Notes under the pieces: model-generated
Told to the model about the DNA's origin: nothing
The model's database searches: none
The model's input: only the letters and a program-made list of their open reading frames with translations
Part shown: in pieces, positions 1 to 5,243 of the stretch
Numbering within the stretch: the first letter of the stretch is position 1
How the letters are laid out: the number at the start of each line of letters is the position of its first letter
Assembly (NCBI GenBank): GCA_003559985.1
Contig: PWJP01000104.1
Location: 1-5,243, forward strand
Direction: 5' to 3'
From: Saprospirales bacterium
GTDB lineage: Bacteria > Bacteroidota > Bacteroidia > Chitinophagales > Saprospiraceae
DNA length: 5,243 bases
Made by a program: the position numbers and the translations under genes

Positions 1-260
1 AGAAATTCGGCTTTTACTCCGTGGAGTTTCAAAGCATCGACCTGATCCTTCATCAGGGCTATGAGGGGCGAGACCACAATGGCTGTTCCGGGCTTACAAA
101 GTGCGGGGATTTGGTAACAAAGTGATTTTCCGCCTCCGGTGGGCATCAGCACAAGTGCATCCTTCCCACTTAGGACAGTATCGATTATTTCTTTTTGGGT
201 ATCCCGGAATTCGCTGTATCCAAAAACCGATTCCAGGACCTCTTCAGGTTTGGCAATCAT
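1..260 (-). CDS. recQ: RecQ-family ATP-dependent DNA helicase, N-terminal part (cut by window edge)
   Basis: This is the first 86 codons of a superfamily 2 DNA helicase of the RecQ family, which unwinds DNA 3'-to-5' with ATP in recombination and replication-fork repair. Motif 0 is at residues 13-22 (FGYSEFRDTQ, with the Arg and Gln typical of RecQ). Walker A/motif I is at about 39-46 (MPTGGGKS, Lys45 for ATP). Motif Ia is at about 62-74 (VVSPLIALMKDQV). The DEAH motif, RQC zinc-binding and HRDC regions would lie beyond the left edge. The ATG at 258-260 is the only start that fits: it leaves about 12 residues before motif 0, as is usual, and an in-frame TGA lies at 300-302 with no other ATG between. 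The upstream context is A-rich with no Shine-Dalgarno, as expected in Bacteroidota. A good promoter lies just before it, so it is probably transcribed independently of the adhesin. Lysine use is ordinary here (8 in 86), unlike its neighbour. Full-length status and paralogue identity cannot be judged. Confidence 0.92.
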   Translation of the reverse strand, partial: MIAKPEEVLESVFGYSEFRDTQKEIIDTVLSGKDALVLMPTGGGKSLCYQIPALCKPGTAIVVSPLIALMKDQVDALKLHGVKAEF

Positions 261-283
261 AGCAAATGTTTTTTGGTAGAAGG

Positions 284-315
284 CAAAATTAGAGAACGTT
301 CATTTATCAAACAAA
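284..315 (-). promoter_or_regulatory. Bacteroidota-type sigma-A promoter for recQ
   Basis: Read on the minus strand, a TTTG (-33 element, 312-315) is followed by a 20-nt spacer and TAATTTTG (-7 element, 284-291). This matches the Bacteroidota housekeeping consensus TTTG-N19-21-TAnnTTTG exactly. A second TTTG directly abuts the first (308-311) but would give a 16-nt spacer. Transcription would begin a few bases downstream of 284, leaving a leader of roughly 15-20 nt before the recQ ATG at 260. Function is inferred from consensus and position only. Confidence 0.6.
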
Positions 316-385
316 TTTTTGTTCTGTTTTTTGACATGTTTTTAAACCCACCATTTTAGTTTGTCTGCTCACTACTCTATAGCGA

Positions 386-416
386 CAAAGTTACAAAATG
401 GAGTTATGTAATTAAA
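386..416 (-). promoter_or_regulatory. Possible second, weaker promoter upstream of recQ
   Basis: On the minus strand TAACTTTG (386-393) fits the Bacteroidota -7 consensus TAnnTTTG. It is preceded by a 19-nt spacer and TTTA (413-416), a three-of-four match to TTTG. It would give recQ a leader of roughly 120 nt. In AT-rich intergenic DNA one such match can arise by chance, so this is much weaker than the site at 284-315. Confidence 0.22.
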
Positions 417-501
417 GCAGGCTAAAGCAACCTAAGCAGCAATTCAAAAGAGTGCATGTCCCGAGGCAAAGACCAAAAAAGCATTTGACCAATCTAAGCC
501 A

Positions 502-3300
502 CTACCTAATCAACAGGACATCCCCCTGCATTTGCTCTTTTTGACCATCCATAAAGCGCAAGACCACGAAGTAGGTATAAACTCCCGGCGGCATCTCTTC
601 CCCCCTGAAGGTTCCATTCCAGGCTGTAGCCTCATCCAGTTCGGGAATATACTGCACATTTTGTCGTACAAACAACTGATCACCCCAGCGGTCAAAAACT
701 CTAAATTCTACAATTTCAGCCAGTCGATCCGGTTCTCCGTAAACACCAAAATAGTCGTTTACTCCATCCTCGTTGGGGCTAAATGCATTAGGCAAGTAAG
801 CGGACCTGGTCACCGTTACTGAAATATTTATCTGGTCGGATGTGGAACATCCACTTGAATCAAAAACTGTCAATTGCACCTCCATATCATCCTCCGGTGC
901 AAATTCTGCTTCGGGACAATCCACACAACCAAAGTCAGGCAACGGATCCCAAATCCAATCTTCAATTTCAGCATTTTCCGGGCTGACCTCTCCTGTCAAA
1001 ATCACATTTTGACCCAACTCCACCGACTGTTCTCCCCCGAGAGAGACTAGCAATTCATCGGGATCACTCATTAGGACATTTTGGTTGTACTCACAGCCAT
1101 TGGCATCTCTAACTACCACAGTATAGTCACCTGCAGCGAGACCTCCGATGACTACCACCTCATCAAACGAATTGCCTCCATCAAAGGAGAATGTATAGGG
1201 AGCAGTGCCACCATTTACAGAAACCACTTCAAGCACACCATCGTCGTCACCAAAGCAAGTTGGCTCCGTAATTTGTAATTCAATTCCAAGTATCAAATCG
1301 CCGCTTTCATTGACAACAACGGTATCGGAGGCTGAACACCCATTATCTTCATTGGTAACAATTAGCACATAGGACCCCGCCCTGTCAACGATGGCTTCAA
1401 AAGAGTTTTGACCCGAAACGACATTTCCTTCATCGTCCAGGGGCAACCATTCATATAGAATATTATCGCCTTCGCTACTGCCCTCTGCGATGAGAACCAA
1501 CTCCTCATTTTCACAGCTTATCTCACCAACTGCAGATGCAGAGGCAAGGGGAGGCATAGTATCCCCTTCAACAACCACAGTTTCCGATGAAGCACATCCA
1601 CTTTCTTCATCCAAAAGTTCAACTGTGTACTCTCCCGCAGCATCCACTACAACCACCGAACTATCCGCACCGCTCACTATCCCCGGGCCGCTCCAGAAAA
1701 AAACAAATCCGGGTCCGGAATCCGAGCCACCGGCATTTATCTCTACCTCGTTTTGGTCGCAAGTTAATGTATCCACCGGTTCAAATTTGATGGAGGGCAA
1801 ATCGTATTCTGGCTCCAGAAGATAATCCACCTCGGTTATGCAACCATTTTCACCTATTGCGCGAAGAGTGAGCAATGCGCTACCCTCCACAATAACAGTG
1901 TCATCAGAGGAGAGAAAACCGGATTCGTCAAACCACTGCAATTCAGAAACGGTCGTATCCACCACAGCAACCAACACTGACTGCATATCGATACAATCCT
2001 GGGAGAGCAGTTCGACATCGACATTGGGTGGAAGTGTGTCCACAGCTATTTCAACTTCTCTTTCTGAAAGACATCCATTCTCACCCCTGACTCCCACCAA
2101 AAATGTCCCGCCTTCCATTGCAGAACCCATCTCCGGGCTGGCTCCTTCTTGTATTCCGGAGGGCCAAATCACCTCTTCGAAGTCTCCGTCAATAATGAGT
2201 TGAATGGAAGCCACTGACTCCTGGCAGCTTATTTCCGTGGCATTAGCTTCAAATTCAATGGATGTTGTATCCATTTCCACTGTTATTTCATCAAGGGCAA
2301 TACAGCCATTTTCTCCTTCTACCTCCAGGGAGTAAAGTCCGGCTTGAGTGGCATTAAGGGTCAATCCTGTGTGCTCCTCCCCTCCTGGCAGAGTCCAGAT
2401 TGGGGATTCATGCTGGCCTGAAATGGAAGCAGTGAGTTCTGTCACAGAATCCCTGCAAGTCAATACACTATCACCCAAAATAGAGATTTCCGGTGAGAGG
2501 GTGTCGGCCACCACCGCAATGGAGGTATCCACTGAGCAGTCATTGGAGCCGACGATTTGGAGGTTGTAAACCCCTGCTCTGTCCACCCGGATGGTACTGC
2601 TATCACTCTCAAAATCTACGGGGCCGGTCCAACTAAATGAGCTGCCGGCCTCCGCAATCACTTCTACTGTAGCTGAGTCCCTTTGGCAATTGATAGAATC
2701 CAGCCAAATTGAATAATCAGGCAGTTCAAAATTTTCGTTCACAAACACAGAGTCTCTCCCCATACAACCATCCAGATCGGCTACATCCACAAAATGCCAG
2801 CCGCTTTGAGTAGTCGTCAAACTATCCCCCTGAACTGTATCACCATTTGGCAAAGTCCAGGAGTAATCAAAACCGGGTAATGGCCCCTCAATGGATATCA
2901 CAACCTGGTCGTTTGCACAATTGATATCCTGAACGGGGGCAATGTCAATGGGTGGAGCGGTCATATCCTCCTCCACTTCGAAAGCTATTGTATCCGCACA
3001 GCCATTTATTCCCCCGTAAATCAGTATATAGTCTCCGGGCGTGGAGGTGAAGACCGCAGAATCCGATGAGAGAAAACCATCGGGGCCGGCCCACTCCTGG
3101 AAGGCAACAGGTTCGCTTGCATTGAATTGCAGCAATACAGAATCCTGGCCACAGCCGATTACCGGTGGGGTAAAATCAATAGTAGGTGAAAGTGTATCCC
3201 CAATAACCACCACATCAAAGGTATCCACACAACCATTATCACCCTCAATAAAAAAGTGGTATGTCCCTGCCCTGTCAACCTCTACCCGATCCGATTCCAC
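502..3300 (-). CDS. C-terminal part of giant T9SS-secreted Ig-repeat adhesin (gliding motility-associated C-terminal domain protein)
   Basis: This open frame encodes 932 residues counted from a GTG at 3298-3300, ending in TAG at 502-504. Domains in order: the tail of an Ig-like repeat (1-39); eight ~77-residue repeats (40-670), each with an early Cys, usually a Trp about 20 residues later (often W-T/S-G-P), an AG-x-Y strand and a closing (N)GC; a SprB-like repeat (about 671-752, opening ITEPTCFGDDDG); a PKD-like domain (753-833) with a CxxC; and a type B sorting domain (834-932). The expected role is a cell-surface or released adhesin exported by the T9SS, perhaps tied to gliding or attachment; the ligand is unknown. 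There is no signal peptide at the GTG, which lies inside a repeat. The frame stays open for 15 more codons upstream to the TAA at 3346-3348, so this is almost certainly the rear of the gene at 3346-5243, not an independent gene. It has only two lysines and about 177 Asp/Glu against 22 Lys/Arg by hand count. Confidence 0.88.
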   Translation of the reverse strand: MESDRVEVDRAGTYHFFIEGDNGCVDTFDVVVIGDTLSPTIDFTPPVIGCGQDSVLLQFNASEPVAFQEWAGPDGFLSSDSAVFTSTPGDYILIYGGINGCADTIAFEVEEDMTAPPIDIAPVQDINCANDQVVISIEGPLPGFDYSWTLPNGDTVQGDSLTTTQSGWHFVDVADLDGCMGRDSVFVNENFELPDYSIWLDSINCQRDSATVEVIAEAGSSFSWTGPVDFESDSSTIRVDRAGVYNLQIVGSNDCSVDTSIAVVADTLSPEISILGDSVLTCRDSVTELTASISGQHESPIWTLPGGEEHTGLTLNATQAGLYSLEVEGENGCIALDEITVEMDTTSIEFEANATEISCQESVASIQLIIDGDFEEVIWPSGIQEGASPEMGSAMEGGTFLVGVRGENGCLSEREVEIAVDTLPPNVDVELLSQDCIDMQSVLVAVVDTTVSELQWFDESGFLSSDDTVIVEGSALLTLRAIGENGCITEVDYLLEPEYDLPSIKFEPVDTLTCDQNEVEINAGGSDSGPGFVFFWSGPGIVSGADSSVVVVDAAGEYTVELLDEESGCASSETVVVEGDTMPPLASASAVGEISCENEELVLIAEGSSEGDNILYEWLPLDDEGNVVSGQNSFEAIVDRAGSYVLIVTNEDNGCSASDTVVVNESGDLILGIELQITEPTCFGDDDGVLEVVSVNGGTAPYTFSFDGGNSFDEVVVIGGLAAGDYTVVVRDANGCEYNQNVLMSDPDELLVSLGGEQSVELGQNVILTGEVSPENAEIEDWIWDPLPDFGCVDCPEAEFAPEDDMEVQLTVFDSSGCSTSDQINISVTVTRSAYLPNAFSPNEDGVNDYFGVYGEPDRLAEIVEFRVFDRWGDQLFVRQNVQYIPELDEATAWNGTFRGEEMPPGVYTYFVVLRFMDGQKEQMQGDVLLIR
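505..801 (-). other. T9SS type B (CHU_C / gliding motility-associated) C-terminal sorting domain
   Basis: Encoded residues 834-932 contain LPNAFSPNEDGVNDYF, FRVFDRWGDQLF, AWNGTFRGEEMPPGVYTYFVV and the closing GDVLLIR, all landmarks of the gliding motility-associated C-terminal domain. It should direct the protein through the type IX outer-membrane translocon. It holds 7 of the 20 arginines of the 932-residue frame, an eighth lying just before it, so it is much less acidic than the repeat region. Confidence 0.93.
1045..1290 (-). other. Single SprB-like repeat domain
   Basis: Encoded residues 671-752 of the 932-residue frame read ITEPTCFGDDDGVLEV, then GGTAPYTFSFDGG, LAAGDYTVVVRDANGC and a closing DPDELLVSL. 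This is the usual landmark order of the SprB repeat, named for the Flavobacterium gliding adhesin SprB. Only one copy is present, between the Ig-like array and the PKD-like domain. Confidence 0.8.
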
Positions 3301-3313
3301 CTCTACAATACCG

Positions 3314-3328
3314 GGACCTGTCAGGTCC
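3314..3328. repeat. Perfect 15-nt palindrome next to the in-frame stop
   Basis: On the minus strand this reads GGACCTG-A-CAGGTCC, two exact 7-bp arms around one central base. It lies where other repeats have a simple W-T-G-P-G codon string, and an apparent 5-nt excess between the out-of-frame TGG and the in-frame TGPG codons is what completes the palindrome. It is too short and too poor in flanking T to be a terminator. Confidence 0.8.
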
Positions 3329-3345
3329 AGTAAAATTCCATCGGT

Positions 3346-3348
3346 TTA
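3346..3348 (-). other. In-frame TAA inside an Ig-like repeat
   Basis: On the minus strand the codons read ...FIHLD, TAA, TDGILLDLTGPG.... The residues on both sides belong to a single repeat: the opening TLSC is upstream, and the TGPG, VDRAGTY and DNGC landmarks are downstream in the same frame. The expected Trp before TGPG is replaced by Leu. It appears instead in the +1 frame (FYWT). Confidence 0.9.
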
Positions 3349-5243
3349 ATCCAGGTGAATGAAGGCAGTTTCAGGCACACAGCTCAAGGTATCTGCGGAG
3401 AACCAGGCAAGAGGGGGCGAAAAATCACCCACTGCCACGTGGCTTAATGTCCCTGTGCACTCTTCATTTACATCGGATATGGTCAAAGTGTATTCACCGG
3501 TCTCTTCAAACAAAACAGAATCCCCCGAAGTTTCGAGAAGTCCCGGGCCACTCCAGTTGAACTCCCAGCCAGCCGGCCCAGCCACGCTGAGATATCCCAT
3601 TTCTCTTTCACAATTGAGTGTATCGGAGGAAATCACAAAATCGGACAGGGGTATTTCATTGGGAACAAATACAGAATCCAACACCTCGCAACTCCCCGGA
3701 CTAACAACTTCCAAAAAATACCACCCTTCCTCTGTGACCCACGGCGAGGACTCAGTGGATTCAAAATTCCCGGGGCCGGTCCAGCTGTAATCCAATTGAG
3801 TAAAATCTGATTCGGTAATTATCTGAACGCTGTCTGAGATACATCCCGATGAATCTGAAAGGGCAAAGGTGATCTCAGGTAAATTGCCCTGCGAAACTAG
3901 ATTATAAAAGGTATCCACTTCGCAACCCTGAGGAGTGACCACGTGGAGGTCGTACCGTCCTGGCTCGGGGGCTTGAATTTGCGGACTGCCTGACTGAAAG
4001 CCACCGGGACCCATCCACTGATAACTTGAGTTGCTGATACCCGATGTGGCAATCAATAAAATACTGGATTCCCTACAGTCAAGTGGTGCGGATGCAAAAG
4101 TCACCTCGGGTTTGGGGTGCAAATGGTGAAAAACAATGCTGTCCGTGCCTACGCAACCATTGACTCCGACAATATCTGCGACGTAAACCCCGGGTTCCCA
4201 AACAAGAGGTTGATTGCCATCCAGCGTATCTCCTTCAAAGTACCAGCTTATCACCCATCCGGGATCGAAAGTATCGTCTGTCAGAGAAATAGAATCCCCT
4301 TCACATTGAGCCCCAATGGAATCGATCGAAAAAGCAGGTTCCGCAAAATCTCCCTCGACCCAGATCGAGTCAATGGCAGCGCAACTGTCCACATCAATCA
4401 TCTCTGCAAAATAAAGGCCTTCTGCGACAACCTGTATTGAAAAACCGGATTCTTCGAAGCCATCCGGTCCGGTCCAACTGGCAGATAAAAGTCCGGTCGA
4501 ATCCGCAATCTGAATTTCCGCGGAATCGATCAGGCAATTCATTTCATTTACTTCAATTTCCACCACGGGACCATCGGGATTGCCCGTCACGTCAATCGAT
4601 GCCGTATCCCTGCAAAGACCAACTCCTATTTCCAAAAAATAGGTTCCCGGAGCATCGACTGTGACAAAAGTGCTGTCTTCCGGACCAGTTATGTTTCCAT
4701 CGCTGGTCCACCAGTTGAAAAAAGCGTCCACGGGATAAACAGAGCCAGCGCCATTTAATTGAATTTCAGGGATGTGGCAATTCAATATGCTGTCTGATGC
4801 CGCAATGGTGGTTTCCACAGAGTCAAACTGCAGGTTTACTTCCACGATGCTATCGCAACCATGGACAGTGTGATAGTGAAAAAAATGTGAGCCAGGCTCG
4901 GTGAGGAGTGTATCCCCAAACAGAAATCCTTCACCGGTACATTGCACCACCTCGATCAGTTCATCGTAAGCCGGATTCACAGTTAGGTTTACAAACCCGA
5001 GCGATATACTGGCGCAAAAGGCGGGAATATTTTGGTTGAGTGCATCGATTAGCTCAGAGATGGAGTAATTTTGGATGGCACTTTCAAGTACTGAGCTGTC
5101 CTGTTTCAAAAGCGAAATTCCGTAGATGCGAAATTGTCCTGCATCTTCCGCTACATTTAAACTGTCCGTCCACAATCCCACGATGGAATCCTCCTTGACG
5201 AGCAAATAATGGTAGAAATAGTCAGATTCATCAGGCTCTCCAT
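3346..5243 (-). CDS. N-terminal-side part of the same giant Ig-repeat adhesin (5' end beyond window, ends at in-frame TAA)
   Basis: The frame is open from the right edge to a TAA at 3346-3348, giving about 631 visible residues. A TTG at 5203-5205 is not a believable start, since coding continues upstream without a break and without a signal peptide. Counting from that TTG: residues 1 to about 33, with a dozen residues before it (pattern YHYLLV...DSIVGL...AGQFRIYGISL), resemble a motif common in Bacteroidota surface proteins. Residues 88-127 form a short Cys module (CTGEGFLFGDTLL...GCDSIVEVNLQF) of the C-x-G...GCDS type. Residues 139-598 are six ~77-residue Ig-like repeats, and a seventh starts at 599 and is cut after its first Cys (609). 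As it stands the product would lack the T9SS sorting domain and so would not be anchored or released normally. The repeat pattern, Cys spacing and lysine scarcity (three in this part) continue unchanged downstream of the stop, which indicates one ancestral gene. The function assignment rests on architecture; the ligand is unknown. Confidence 0.88.
   Translation of the reverse strand, partial: GEPDESDYFYHYLLVKEDSIVGLWTDSLNVAEDAGQFRIYGISLLKQDSSVLESAIQNYSISELIDALNQNIPAFCASISLGFVNLTVNPAYDELIEVVQCTGEGFLFGDTLLTEPGSHFFHYHTVHGCDSIVEVNLQFDSVETTIAASDSILNCHIPEIQLNGAGSVYPVDAFFNWWTSDGNITGPEDSTFVTVDAPGTYFLEIGVGLCRDTASIDVTGNPDGPVVEIEVNEMNCLIDSAEIQIADSTGLLSASWTGPDGFEESGFSIQVVAEGLYFAEMIDVDSCAAIDSIWVEGDFAEPAFSIDSIGAQCEGDSISLTDDTFDPGWVISWYFEGDTLDGNQPLVWEPGVYVADIVGVNGCVGTDSIVFHHLHPKPEVTFASAPLDCRESSILLIATSGISNSSYQWMGPGGFQSGSPQIQAPEPGRYDLHVVTPQGCEVDTFYNLVSQGNLPEITFALSDSSGCISDSVQIITESDFTQLDYSWTGPGNFESTESSPWVTEEGWYFLEVVSPGSCEVLDSVFVPNEIPLSDFVISSDTLNCEREMGYLSVAGPAGWEFNWSGPGLLETSGDSVLFEETGEYTLTISDVNEECTGTLSHVAVGDFSPPLAWFSADTLSCVPETAFIHLD

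Larger units (their letters stand above)
261..501. other. Intergenic region between the adhesin and recQ
   Basis: This AT-rich spacer separates two same-strand genes. It contains the two leftward promoter candidates. I see no GC-rich stem followed by a T-run after the adhesin stop at 502, so no intrinsic terminator can be named. At about 410-439 (minus strand) there are three adjacent imperfect copies of a ~10-nt unit, TGCTTAGGT, TGCTTTAGCC and TGCTTTAATT, of unknown significance. No tRNA, small RNA or credible small gene was recognised. Confidence 0.6.
1291..4791 (-). repeat. Array of fifteen ~77-residue Cys-paired Ig-like repeats
   Basis: The units (plus-strand coordinates, in translation order) are about 4570-4791, 4336-4569, 4108-4335, 3877-4107, 3646-3876, 3412-3645, 3184-3411 (broken), 2950-3183, 2719-2949, 2491-2718, 2260-2490, 2026-2259, 1795-2025, 1549-1794 and 1291-1548. 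The shared pattern is a first Cys, a hydrophobic strand, an aromatic-W-T/S-G-P-G/D turn in most units, an I/V-x-V strand, G-x-Y, a second Cys usually in NGC, and a linker often ending D-T-x-x-P. Cys-to-Cys distance is 50-51 residues in most units and 55-59 in three (first, fourteenth and fifteenth). The fold is inferred to be an immunoglobulin-like beta sandwich. Such rod-like arrays usually hold a binding tip away from the cell. Confidence 0.85.
502..5243 (-). pseudogene. Composite view: one adhesin gene interrupted by a nonsense codon
   Basis: The two open frames at 502-3345 and 3346-5243 are in the same reading frame and are separated only by one TAA codon. Together they give 1,578 visible residues plus the stop. 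The repeat containing the stop has 50 codons from its first Cys (3379-3381) to its second (3229-3231), counting the stop as one; intact neighbours have mostly 50-51. So the gene keeps its length and frame across the lesion. Whether the break is biological (recent pseudogene, or a subpopulation variant) or a sequencing/assembly error cannot be decided from the window. The absence of any other stop over about 4.7 kb argues for a very recent lesion or an error. Confidence 0.6.

Noticed and set aside
307..354. A 15-codon minus-strand leader frame before recQ (ATG at 352-354)
   Set aside because: It is too short, shows no regulatory peptide pattern, overlaps the stronger promoter's -33 element, and is easily expected by chance.
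402..501. Intrinsic terminator after the adhesin
   Set aside because: I found a T-run (minus strand, about 475-480) but no stem of useful length before it.
510..695. A 61-codon minus-strand frame inside the adhesin 3' end
   Set aside because: It is an out-of-frame shadow of the conserved sorting domain.
3298..3300. GTG as a genuine start of a separate downstream adhesin
   Set aside because: It falls in the middle of an Ig-like repeat. Homologous repeat residues continue upstream to the TAA, and there is no signal peptide or promoter.
3346..3348. TAA read as a sense codon (recoding or alternative code)
   Set aside because: It is the only TAA in about 1,579 codons, the gene's natural end at TAG follows a conserved C-terminus, and no known bacterial code reassigns TAA alone.
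532..4664. Numerous plus-strand open frames of 65-143 codons
   Set aside because: They lie antisense to the adhesin, have no recognisable domains, and read as low-complexity Ser/Thr/Pro/Arg text expected from the complement of the repeat codons.
1291..4791. CRISPR-like periodicity
   Set aside because: The ~230-nt period is protein repeat periodicity. There are no short identical repeats with unique spacers, and the reading frame is open.
5203..5205. TTG as a genuine start of the upstream frame
   Set aside because: The frame stays open to the window edge with matching motif residues upstream, and no signal peptide follows the TTG.

Overview
The window looks like chromosomal DNA from a member of the Bacteroidota, most likely a marine or environmental lineage near Saprospiria. 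Three things point there: a gliding-motility/type IX secretion (T9SS) type B C-terminal domain, a SprB-type repeat beside long arrays of Cys-paired Ig-like repeats, and a Bacteroidota-type promoter (TTTG, 20 nt, TAnnTTTG) before the next gene. The genus is inference. All recognised genes are on the minus strand, so they read from the right edge to the left.

From 5243 to 502 lies one very large secreted adhesin gene that enters from beyond the right edge. It encodes, in order, an N-terminal-side region with two motifs typical of Bacteroidota surface proteins, about fifteen consecutive ~77-residue Ig-like repeats each with one Cys pair, one SprB-like repeat, a PKD-like domain and a T9SS type B C-terminal sorting domain. 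An in-frame TAA at 3346-3348, inside the seventh repeat visible here, splits it into an N-terminal part (3346 to beyond 5243) and a C-terminal part (502-3300). Neither half is expected to work alone: the upstream half has no sorting domain, and the downstream half has no signal peptide and no convincing start. The sequence beside the stop is disturbed, with a perfect 15-nt palindrome and pieces of the canonical repeat motif in all three frames. This is either a real lesion or a sequence/assembly error.

From 501 to 261 is a 241-nt intergenic region with no recognisable intrinsic terminator. It holds one strong promoter candidate and one weaker one, both pointing left. From 260 to the left edge is the start of a RecQ-family DNA helicase gene, which appears to be transcribed separately from the adhesin.

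The most unusual property of the adhesin is composition: five lysines in about 1,578 visible residues, with a large excess of Asp/Glu. No new multi-gene system is evident. The points of interest are the disrupted repeat and the composition and architecture of the adhesin.
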